In this document: positions 7,303 to 15,014 of the stretch, piece after piece
How positions within the stretch are numbered: position 1 is the stretch's first letter
Layout: every line of letters begins with the position of its first letter
Origin: Candidatus Rifleibacteriota bacterium
GTDB taxonomy: Bacteria > Riflebacteria > Ozemobacteria > Ozemobacterales > Ozemobacteraceae
Reading direction: 5' to 3'
Length of the DNA stretch: 42,472 bases
Assembly (NCBI GenBank): GCA_029565415.1
Contig: JAKQOH010000229.1
Coordinates: forward strand, 1-42,472
The notes under the pieces: generated by a model
What the model saw: the letters and a program-made list of their open reading frames with translations, nothing else
Told to the model about the DNA's origin: nothing
The model's database searches: none
Made by a program: the position numbers and the translations under genes

Positions 7303-10159
7303 CGGTGATTCCCGGCAGGATCTCGAATCCCTCCCCGAGCGTGGCGGGAAGAGGGGCCATGGCGAATGTTCCGGCGACGACCAGCCCGGCTTCCTTCGAG
7401 AGGATCACCTTCGAGACGGATGTGTGCTTGCTCAGGCTCTCCAGAGCCTGGGCGCGGGCGATGGCCGGGCCGATGACGGTGAAGTCGAGACGGCCGCCGG
7501 CGGCACCGACGTTTCCTTCGACCACCTGGTCGAAATGGATGCCGATGCCGTTCTCGATCTCGAACCGGCCGGTCTTCCGGCGGTCGGCGTTGAAGCGGCG
7601 GACGGCGGCCCGCATCTCGAGTCCGGCCTGCACGGCCCGGAGAGCGGGGTGAGCGAGCTCCTCCCCCTCGTGAAAGACCGCCACGATGGCATCCCCCACG
7701 AGCTTCTGAATCTCGCCACCATGGCTCTGCAGCAGGAAATCCATCTCGGTAAAATAGGCGTTGAGCATTTCCACGACGTGATCCGGAGGATGGCGTTCCG
7801 AAATGGTGGTGAAGTCGCGGATGTCCGAGCATAGGATGGCGGCACGTATAATACGACCGTGAATACCGGAACCCCGTCCCGCCTGTTCCTCCCGGATATC
7901 TGACAAGGCGGTTCGGGAGACGAAACGCCGCATACGCTCGCGTTCCTGCAAACCCTGGAGCATCTCGTTGAATGCGCCGGCCAGCATACCGAGTTCGTCA
8001 CGGCTGGCCACCGGGAGACGATGATCGAGCCGCCCGCCGGCGACCTCCCCCGCGCCGGCCTTCAACTGCCGAAGGGGGGCCACCAGCTTGTTCCGAAGAG
8101 TCACGGAAACGGCCAGGATTAAAACCAGCCCGGCCAGAAAGAGGAGAATCACGATGCGCCCCTGGTGATCGCGGGTCTCGAGGATCCGGCCGTAGGGCAT
8201 GACCCCAACCGGGAACTGACCGGCCAGAGCGTGTGTGAAAGCCGTAACCCCGAGAAATTCGATGCCGTCGCGATTCCGGTAGCGGATCGTCTCGGAAGTC
8301 TGGGTCTCCCGGGTTCGCTCGACGGCCTCACGAAGGAGATCCGAGTCGAAGGTGGGTTCCCAGTACCCGCCATATTCGGGATGGACGGGAATGACGCGGA
8401 ACGGCCCGGCCCGAAGCGGGGGATGGGCGCAGAGGTCGCGGAAAAAGGCGGAGGATTCCCGGGCTGCGTCGAAGACGAACAGGGCGAATGTTCGAAGGGG
8501 TGCCGACGAGGGATCGGTGCGGTTCGGGCGATCCTTCCCGATGTGGCAGAGGGATATATATCGGGTCTGATTGAATTCGGTGGGGGTCACTTCGTCGAGG
8601 GTTTTCACCATTTCAAGGATGGGGGAGGATTCCCCGAGGATGTCCTGGACCGTCAGCTCCAGCCCTGCTTTGTTCGCTGAATCAGCCGTCTTCAATTGCC
8701 CCCGCTCGCGCAGGATCTGCAGAAACAGGTCCAGAATGACTTTCTTCAACTGGCCGGCTCTGGCTCCCAGAGCTTGGTCTGGGTTGGCGATCATGGATGA
8801 ATACAGGCGGGGGGAGAATCCGGGGGCTGCGGCATCGGCCAGGAAGATGGTATGGGCGGGTTGGAGGGGGGCCGGAATACGGTCGGCCTTCAATTCACCG
8901 GTGTTCTTCAGAGCTGCCTCCCGGCTGAAATCCAGGCAGGCGCTCTGAATGCTTTCGAGCTGATTGCGGAAATCCCGGTCGGTCCTGGTCAGTTGTTTCT
9001 GCATGAGATTCGTCCAGTGCGCCCTCTCCATCTCTTCCAGCGCGATGAACCGCGAGCTGCCCAGATAGGCAAGGGCCAGAAGAGGGACCGAGCCAGCGAA
9101 CCCGAAGGCAAAGGCAATCTGCCAGCCGAGGCCCACGGAAAGCCGGATGCGACCCACCAGGATTCCGGCCACGAAATGGCATCCCCAGAACCATCCGCCC
9201 GCTATGACGGCTGCAATGAACAATCGGATGGCTCCCGGGATCTGGAGAAACCATGGGGCGGGCACCGCCAACACCAGATACCCGTCGTTTGCCGGGGCCA
9301 GAGGCTTCTTCAGGATCACTCCCTCGGGATGCCAGCCGGCCTCGCCGGTTGTCGGCAGATCGTTCAGCCGGGAGGCGGGGAACCAACGGTCGCCCCGGGC
9401 CTCGATGATCTCCCCCGAGCCAGCCGACACGACGGCACCGAAGGCCACCTCGTCAGGCAGGGCGCGCAGTCCGTTCCGGTATCTCATCGTGGAGGGGAGA
9501 TCCCGATCGGTGACTTCGATGTGCAGTACGGCCTGGTAAGGGGTGGCCTGGTTCTTCGGCAGGAAATATGCTCCCAGGTGTTTTCGGGGCTGGCCGGGCT
9601 GCTGGAAGGAATATCCGAACCGTCGAATCCCACGAAAAAATGAGGGATTTGGCTGGCCGTAGGTGTCCTGGCAGAACCGACGAATCCGCCTGGCCTGTTC
9701 GAGAGAAGGGGGGGATGCGCCCGGTTCGAACTGCATCCGTTGGGCTGTGAGGTTCAGTTCCGCGAACAGTTCCCGGTTGGGGAAGTTCCCGGCGGGGTAG
9801 ACCAGGGCGCCATCAGCATCATAGGCAAGAACACGGGAAGGGATTCCCATCGCCCGCTTTGCCCGCTCGGCCAGGATGGGGAGGGGCTCGCTGGCCAGCC
9901 GCTCATCAACGGCGTTGGGAAACTCCCGGGTAAAGATATTCCACAGGACATTTTCCGGCTTCAGATTCTCCCCGACATTCCGAGCGACGCGGTTGAACAG
10001 GTCTCCCTGCTGCTGCAGCACGATCTCCCGGTAGTGGGTGAGGAATCTCTCGACCAGGAACAGTCCCAGAAGCATCGGAATCAGGAGAAGAACCGACAAT
10101 CCCAGGGCTGCCGCCTCGAGACCCTGGTTCCCGTCCTGGGCTCCTCCCATGCCGACCAT
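7292..10159 (-). CDS. Membrane class III nucleotide cyclase, C1-like half (Asn/Arg lost)
   Basis: 955 residues with the same layout as the downstream cyclase: membrane segments near 19-37, 310-335, 345-367 and 669-689, two extracytoplasmic regions, HAMP (about 689-742) and a cyclase domain (770-955). Both metal-binding Asp are present (Asp779 in ILCSDIRDFT, Asp823 in KLVGDAIVAVF), as are Lys819 and Thr894. The transition-state Asn and Arg are gone: the motif reads TVIGPAIARAQALE, with Ala901 and Ala905 at those places. It therefore offers what the partner lacks and lacks what the partner offers. An alternative ATG three codons downstream (10150) has a better-spaced AAGGG site. AT-rich DNA at 10275-10302 is the likely promoter region. 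Confidence 0.9.
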   Translation of the reverse strand: MVGMGGAQDGNQGLEAAALGLSVLLLIPMLLGLFLVERFLTHYREIVLQQQGDLFNRVARNVGENLKPENVLWNIFTREFPNAVDERLASEPLPILAERAKRAMGIPSRVLAYDADGALVYPAGNFPNRELFAELNLTAQRMQFEPGASPPSLEQARRIRRFCQDTYGQPNPSFFRGIRRFGYSFQQPGQPRKHLGAYFLPKNQATPYQAVLHIEVTDRDLPSTMRYRNGLRALPDEVAFGAVVSAGSGEIIEARGDRWFPASRLNDLPTTGEAGWHPEGVILKKPLAPANDGYLVLAVPAPWFLQIPGAIRLFIAAVIAGGWFWGCHFVAGILVGRIRLSVGLGWQIAFAFGFAGSVPLLALAYLGSSRFIALEEMERAHWTNLMQKQLTRTDRDFRNQLESIQSACLDFSREAALKNTGELKADRIPAPLQPAHTIFLADAAAPGFSPRLYSSMIANPDQALGARAGQLKKVILDLFLQILRERGQLKTADSANKAGLELTVQDILGESSPILEMVKTLDEVTPTEFNQTRYISLCHIGKDRPNRTDPSSAPLRTFALFVFDAARESSAFFRDLCAHPPLRAGPFRVIPVHPEYGGYWEPTFDSDLLREAVERTRETQTSETIRYRNRDGIEFLGVTAFTHALAGQFPVGVMPYGRILETRDHQGRIVILLFLAGLVLILAVSVTLRNKLVAPLRQLKAGAGEVAGGRLDHRLPVASRDELGMLAGAFNEMLQGLQERERMRRFVSRTALSDIREEQAGRGSGIHGRIIRAAILCSDIRDFTTISERHPPDHVVEMLNAYFTEMDFLLQSHGGEIQKLVGDAIVAVFHEGEELAHPALRAVQAGLEMRAAVRRFNADRRKTGRFEIENGIGIHFDQVVEGNVGAAGGRLDFTVIGPAIARAQALESLSKHTSVSKVILSKEAGLVVAGTFAMAPLPATLGEGFEILPGITDEI

Positions 10160-10302
10160 CCCTTACATTCCCCCGGGGGCCGGCAGGAGCGGGCAGCCGT
10201 CTCCGGCGGTGTCGATCGGGGCTGCGTCGCGCCTGGGCGGAAGAAGTGTTCGATATCTCCCCGGTGTTCCGTGATGCAAATAATATCTTATAGGATATAT
10301 AA

Positions 10303-10329
10303 CCACGAGCATCCGGGGGATGCTCGTGG
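10303..10329 (-). terminator. Hairpin downstream of speA, probable weak terminator
   Basis: Perfect 12-bp stem (10303-10314 with 10318-10329, CCACGAGCATCC arm) with a 3-base loop. Read on the minus strand it is followed by TTATATAT rather than a clean T-run, so termination may be partial. It lies between speA and the cyclase pair on the same strand. Confidence 0.5.
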
Positions 10330-10385
10330 ATACGGACTGCGGAACGGCCGGATCGTGACGCCTTGTCATTCCCTTGGGGAACGGC

Positions 10386-12296
10386 TTATTCGGTGGCTTC
10401 GAGGTAGGTGTAGCCGTAGAGACCGGAGCGGTAGATGGCGAGGAACTCCTTGCCTTCCTTCACCGTGATCTTGCCCTCCTTGACCGAGGAGCTGACCCAG
10501 CTTTCCATGGTGCGCACCAGCTTCTTGGGCACGAACTGGACGTAGTCGAGCACGTCGGCGACCAGCTCACCGTCGATCACCTTCTCGATCTCGTAGCCGC
10601 CGTCGGGCGTGATGACGACATGGGCGACGTTCGTGTCGCCGAACAGGTTGTGCAGATCGCCGAGGATCTCCTGGTAGGCGCCGATCATGAACACGCCGAG
10701 GTAGTAGGGGTTGCCATCCTTGATCTGGTGGACCGGCAGCGTCGAGGAGAAGGTGCGCGTGCCGATGAAATGGTCGATCTTCCCGTCCGAGTCGCAGGTG
10801 ATGTCCTGAAGCGTGGCCTCGCGGGTCGGCTTCTCGTTCAGCCGCTGGATGGGCATGATCGGGAACAGCTGGTCGATCGCCCAGGCGTCGGGCAGGGACT
10901 GGAACAGCGAGAAGTTGCAGAAATACTTGTCGGCGAGCATCTTCGGCAGCGGCTTGAGCTCGTCGGGCAAGTGCTTGAGATCCTTCGACAGCTCCATCAC
11001 TTCGTATGCGATCGACCAGTACAGCCGCTCGACCATCGCGCGGGTGCGCAGATCGACCATGCCGAGGCTGAACAGGTCGAGCGCCTCTTCCCGGAGCTGC
11101 TGCGCGTCGTGCCAGGCCTCGTGCATGTTGCGCTGGTTCAGGTGCTTGTACAGCTCGTGCAGCTCGCGCACCAGCTCGTGATCCTTCGCCGAGATCTTGT
11201 GGTTGTTCCCCTCGAAGGTCGGCGGGCTGCTGGTTTCGAGCACGTTGAACACGAGCACCGAGTGGTAGGCGGTCAGGGCGCGGCCCGACTCGGTGATCAG
11301 CGAGGGGTGGGGGAGGCCGTTCTTGTCGGCGGCATCCTGCAGCAGCGAGACGGCGTCGTTCGCGTATTCCTGGAGCGAGTAGTTGACGCTGCTCGAGATC
11401 GTCGTGTGCGAGCCGTCGTAATCGACGCCCAGCCCGCCACCGATGTCGACGAACTCGATCGCGCAGCCGAGCTTGCGCATCTGGACGAAGAACTGGGCGA
11501 CCTCGCGCAGGCCGGCCTTGATCTTGCGGATGTTGGTGATCTGGCTGCCGAGGTGAAAATGGAGCAGCTTTGCGCAGTCGAGGAACTCCGACTCGGTCAG
11601 CAGCGCGACGGCATCGAGCAGATCGCTGGGGTAGAGGCCGAACTTGCTCTGGTCGCCGCCCGACTCCTCCCATTTGCCCGAGCCGCTCGAGGAGAGCTTG
11701 ATGCGCAGGCCGATGTTCGGCTTGAGCTTGAGCCGCTTCGCCACGTCGATGATGAGCCGCAGCTCGTTCAGCTTCTCGACCACGATGAACACCTGCTTGC
11801 CCATCTTCTGGGCGAGCAGGGCCAGTTCGATGAAGTCCTCGTCCTTGTACCCGTTGCAGACGATCAGCGCGTCGGGGTTGTCCATGATCGCGAGGACGGC
11901 GTGCAGCTCGGGCTTCGAGCCGGCCTCGAGGCCGATGCGGAACTTGCGGCCGTGACGGACGATCTCCTCGACGACGGGCCGCATCTGGTTCACCTTGATC
12001 GGGTAGACGGTATAATACTGACCTTTATAGTCATACTCGTTCGCGGCCTTCGAGAAGCAGTTCGAGATGTTCTCGATCCGGTCGTCGAGGATGTCGGGAA
12101 ACCGAAGCAGTACGGGCATCGCGACGTCGCGCAGGGACAGCTCGTCAATGACCTCTTTCAGATCGATCGCGGGCCCCTTCTTCTGTCTCGGAGTGATGAC
12201 GACGTGGCCCTTCGCGTTGATGCCGAAATAATTGATGCCCCAGCCGTTGATGTTATACAGCTCGGATGAGTCTTCGGTCCGCCATTTGCGCATCAC
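10386..12296 (-). CDS. speA: Biosynthetic arginine decarboxylase
   Basis: Converts arginine to agmatine and CO2, the first step of the agmatine route to putrescine; PLP and Mg dependent. 636 residues, normal for SpeA (about 630-660). The PLP lysine lies in YPIKVNQ (Lys101), with the diagnostic N-terminal WGINYFGINAKGHV, GLEAGSKPEL, and the second-domain regions FVDIGGGLGVDYDG and LITESGRALTAYHS. A GAGGTG ribosome site precedes the start (ATG-ATG doublet; 12296 or 12293). No speB or speE neighbour is visible, so the rest of polyamine synthesis lies elsewhere. A poor -35/-10 pair can be drawn upstream, not enough to call. Confidence 0.97.
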   Translation of the reverse strand: MMRKWRTEDSSELYNINGWGINYFGINAKGHVVITPRQKKGPAIDLKEVIDELSLRDVAMPVLLRFPDILDDRIENISNCFSKAANEYDYKGQYYTVYPIKVNQMRPVVEEIVRHGRKFRIGLEAGSKPELHAVLAIMDNPDALIVCNGYKDEDFIELALLAQKMGKQVFIVVEKLNELRLIIDVAKRLKLKPNIGLRIKLSSSGSGKWEESGGDQSKFGLYPSDLLDAVALLTESEFLDCAKLLHFHLGSQITNIRKIKAGLREVAQFFVQMRKLGCAIEFVDIGGGLGVDYDGSHTTISSSVNYSLQEYANDAVSLLQDAADKNGLPHPSLITESGRALTAYHSVLVFNVLETSSPPTFEGNNHKISAKDHELVRELHELYKHLNQRNMHEAWHDAQQLREEALDLFSLGMVDLRTRAMVERLYWSIAYEVMELSKDLKHLPDELKPLPKMLADKYFCNFSLFQSLPDAWAIDQLFPIMPIQRLNEKPTREATLQDITCDSDGKIDHFIGTRTFSSTLPVHQIKDGNPYYLGVFMIGAYQEILGDLHNLFGDTNVAHVVITPDGGYEIEKVIDGELVADVLDYVQFVPKKLVRTMESWVSSSVKEGKITVKEGKEFLAIYRSGLYGYTYLEATE

Positions 12297-12448
12297 CAGT
12301 CACCTCGTTCGGAAATGGGCCGGCAGCCGTCGCCACCGATCCCCTGCATGGTATGCGGAAACGCGTCCCATCGCAACGGGTTTGACGAAAATTTCCGGGA
12401 ACCATTGGAACGGGGGGGATCGGCCGATCAGATATGCGAAAAGATATA

Positions 12449-12847
12449 TTATTTTCGCGGTGGGGAAGGGGCGCGCTCGGCCTGGACAAACGTTTTCCGG
12501 ACTTTTTTCAGATAGCGCGATCCGGTAAAACCGCCGACCGTATAGATCAGCTCGACGGTGTCGCCGATCGAGATCGCGTCGTAGTCCGACTGGTCGACGC
12601 TCTGGGGCAGGTTCAGCGTGGGCGAGACCTGCACGTGGAGAAACCGGCTCGTGCGGGTCTTCGTCTTGCCGTGGGAACGGGTCGTCGAGGTTTTCACCTT
12701 CTTGTCGGTGACCAGCCCCGACTCGATCACGGTTTTCCCGGTCATGCGGTCCGCCGCGAAAAACCCGAGCAGAGCGAGAAGGAAGCAGAGCATGACAATG
12801 TGGATGCCGGAAAAACCGCCCAAAGCGGGATTACGGAACGATGCCAT
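12449..12847 (-). CDS. Small membrane-anchored protein of unknown function
   Basis: 132 residues from the ATG at 12847, chosen because GGGAGG stands six bases before it; the frame runs further upstream without a ribosome site. One hydrophobic segment (about 15-31, HIVMLCFLLALLGFFAA) is followed by a soluble C-terminal domain of about 95 residues containing TRTSRFLHVQVSPTL and SIGDTVELIYTVGG, which suggests a small beta domain of the kind seen in DUF3592-like membrane proteins. Arg/Lys-rich C-terminus. The stop lies in an AT-rich hairpin (GCGAAAA/TTTTCGC, 12436-12458). Function unknown. Confidence 0.65.
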   Translation of the reverse strand: MASFRNPALGGFSGIHIVMLCFLLALLGFFAADRMTGKTVIESGLVTDKKVKTSTTRSHGKTKTRTSRFLHVQVSPTLNLPQSVDQSDYDAISIGDTVELIYTVGGFTGSRYLKKVRKTFVQAERAPSPPRK

Positions 12848-13032
12848 GACGAACCTCCCGGAACATCCTATCACGGAAAAGGGCAGATCACATGGCCCGC
12901 GCTCGTGATTTCCCTCCGTTTCCGCTTGCCCGCGAACGATACGGCGTGGCATCATGCGGTGGCCGCATCATGTGGCATCGGGAATCCTCCGGTGCAGATC
13001 GCGGCGAACCATATCGATGGGGGAGGAACCCG

Positions 13033-13851
13033 ATGAGAAATCTGATACTCGCGACCCTGATTGCCGTAGCGGCCCTTTCCGGTCAGCTTCTCGCCGATGG
13101 CGGGGATGAGCGGACCCGGCCGGCGACGGCCGAAGAGAAGGCGTGGAACCGTGGGGCGCTCGAGAAGGCCTTGTCCGCGCTGCCGCCGGCGGCCGAAGGC
13201 TGGACCCGGAACGATGAGTCCATCGACGAGATCGAGAAGGTGTACGTGGCCCAGACGAGCCACCTCTGGAATATCCACACCGGCGCCTCCTACGAGAAAA
13301 ACATCGAGTTCGATGCAGCGAAGATGAGCGAGTTCTCGGGCAGCATCGAGGAACTCCAGGCGAAGCTGGTTCCGCTGACCGAAAAACTCACGAAGGCCGC
13401 GGAGAAGGGCGACCAGCAGGAAATCGCCCGCCTCCAGAAAGAAATGCAGGATCTCCAGACCGGGAATGCCGGGCTGGCGAAAATGAATGACTTCACCGAG
13501 GAGCGGGCGAAGGGGACGGCCCGGGTCGAAGTGACCCTGAACCATGCGGGCATGGATTTCGACTTCGTGAAAGAGCTTCCCGGCAAGGTGAAGGGCGCGA
13601 CCGTTCTGCGCCGTGATTCCTCGACCGTGTCGAAAGACCTCAACTACGGCAAGGACGGCATCACCTGGGTTCTCTTCGGAGCCTTCAGCAAGGAGCAGAA
13701 GCCTGATGGCATCAAGGCCTACGCCGAGCGGAAGGGGCCATTCATGCAGGTGAAAACCGTCGTCGTCCAGATCACGGCCCGCGACAATGCCGTCGCCGAC
13801 GATCTTCTTGCGCGGCTGAATGCCGACACGCTCGCGAAACTCATTCAATAG
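13033..13851 (+). CDS. Exported coiled-coil protein of unknown function
   Basis: 272 residues. The ATG at 13033 was chosen for its GGGAGGA ribosome site and signal peptide (MRNLILATLIAVAALSGQLLA). The middle (about 95-145) is heptad-like and highly charged (SIEELQAKLVPLTEKL, then EIARLQKEMQDLQ), a probable coiled coil. The C-terminal half has mixed alpha/beta character (ITWVLFGAFSKEQKP, VKTVVVQITARDNAVADDLL). No catalytic motif is recognised. It is probably a periplasmic protein. A large bidirectional terminator follows, shared with the convergent YitT gene. Confidence 0.75.
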   Translation: MRNLILATLIAVAALSGQLLADGGDERTRPATAEEKAWNRGALEKALSALPPAAEGWTRNDESIDEIEKVYVAQTSHLWNIHTGASYEKNIEFDAAKMSEFSGSIEELQAKLVPLTEKLTKAAEKGDQQEIARLQKEMQDLQTGNAGLAKMNDFTEERAKGTARVEVTLNHAGMDFDFVKELPGKVKGATVLRRDSSTVSKDLNYGKDGITWVLFGAFSKEQKPDGIKAYAERKGPFMQVKTVVVQITARDNAVADDLLARLNADTLAKLIQ

Positions 13852-13864
13852 GAAAGAGTATTCC

Positions 13865-13913
13865 AAAAGGAAGCTGCCCATCCGGATCTCCTCCGGGCGG
13901 GCGGCTTCCTTTT
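13865..13913. terminator. Bidirectional Rho-independent terminator between convergent genes
   Basis: Outer stem AAAAGGAAGCTGCCC (13865-13879) with its near-perfect complement (13899-13913, one G-U), inner stem CCGGA/TCCGG. A-run on one side and T-run on the other serve both convergent genes. Confidence 0.88.
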
Positions 13914-13944
13914 ACGCGGGGGTTGCCTGTACGGCGGAGGCGGG

Positions 13945-14979
13945 TCAGTGGGTTCCGAGAGACTTCTCGTACAGGACTTTCTTGACCAGGCCGCCGCGCA
14001 CGTCGCTGATCGGGAAGACGAGCACGAAGGCATTCTCGTCGATCTCGTCGATGAGCTTGCGCAGATTGCTGATCTCGAGCCGGGTCACCACGCACAGCAG
14101 CACTTCCTGGTCCTTTTCGGAATACCCGCCCCGGCTCTTGATGATCGTGACGCCGCGGCCGAGATTGTTCACGATATTGAACCGGAGCTGCTGAGACTTG
14201 CCCGACATGATCATCACGCCGTTGTACGACTCGATGCCGTGCATCATGAAATCGAGGGTTTTGGAGGCCGACAGGTAGGTGATGATCGAGTAGAACACGT
14301 GCTCCGGGCTGAGCAGGGTCAGGGCGGTCGAGAAGATGATGATGTTGAAGAACAGGATCGAGTCGCCGACGGTTGCGGGGAAGCGGCGGCTGATGATGAG
14401 CGCCATGATCTCGGTGCCGTCGAGAACCCCCCCGCCGCGGATCGAAAAGGCGATGCCCGTTCCGAGAAAGAATCCGCCGAAAATCGAGTCCAGGAGCCGA
14501 TCCGTCGTGACGACGGGCATCTTGATGAGGGGCAGGAGGATCGAGAGAAGGATGATCGAGAACGAGGCCCGCCAGGCGAACCCCTTGTCGAAGTTGAAAT
14601 ACGCCGTGACGATGAAGGGGATGTTGATCAGGAAGATGAACATGCCCAGCTCGATGCCCGTGAGATGGGAAAGGAGCATCGAGATGCCCGTCACCCCTCC
14701 GTCGATCAGCCCGTTCGGGATCAAAAATCCCTTCAGGCCGACGATGGCCATCAACGGCCCCGCGAGAATGAAGAACAGTTCGTACAGCACTCCCCGGGAA
14801 ACGCGGAACATGCCCTGAGACAGGGGAATGACATGAGCTACCTGATACCGGCAGTGCGTGCAGACGAAGGTGGCGCCGGGCGCGGAGGTCTGCTTCTGGC
14901 CGCAGTTCGGGCAGGTGTGTTCCGTCGCGGCGGCAGGCTTCTTTGATAGTATATGAGATACGATACTTATGAGGCTCAT
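13945..14979 (-). CDS. YitT-family (DUF2179) membrane protein with N-terminal zinc ribbon
   Basis: 344 residues. The C-terminal part has the YitT architecture: five or so hydrophobic segments, glycine-rich repeats GLIDGGVTGISM and RGGGVLDGTEIM, then a cytoplasmic DUF2179 domain (about 255-340) ending in VFPISDVRGG. Such proteins have no settled biochemical role. Unusual is the N-terminus: four cysteines in CPNCG and CTHC (Cys23, 26, 40, 43) form a zinc-ribbon not usual for the family. It follows the McrB-like gene by 35 bases on the same strand and may be co-transcribed. Confidence 0.88.
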   Translation of the reverse strand: MSLISIVSHILSKKPAAATEHTCPNCGQKQTSAPGATFVCTHCRYQVAHVIPLSQGMFRVSRGVLYELFFILAGPLMAIVGLKGFLIPNGLIDGGVTGISMLLSHLTGIELGMFIFLINIPFIVTAYFNFDKGFAWRASFSIILLSILLPLIKMPVVTTDRLLDSIFGGFFLGTGIAFSIRGGGVLDGTEIMALIISRRFPATVGDSILFFNIIIFSTALTLLSPEHVFYSIITYLSASKTLDFMMHGIESYNGVMIMSGKSQQLRFNIVNNLGRGVTIIKSRGGYSEKDQEVLLCVVTRLEISNLRKLIDEIDENAFVLVFPISDVRGGLVKKVLYEKSLGTH

Positions 14980-15014
14980 GAGCGCATTGTACTACAGATG
15001 GGCCCGGCTGTGAA

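Noticed and set aside
10374..12269. Plus-strand open frame of 631 codons opposite speA
   Set aside because: Shadow of a certain SpeA gene; repetitive Asp/Val/Leu/His composition typical of antisense GC-rich frames.
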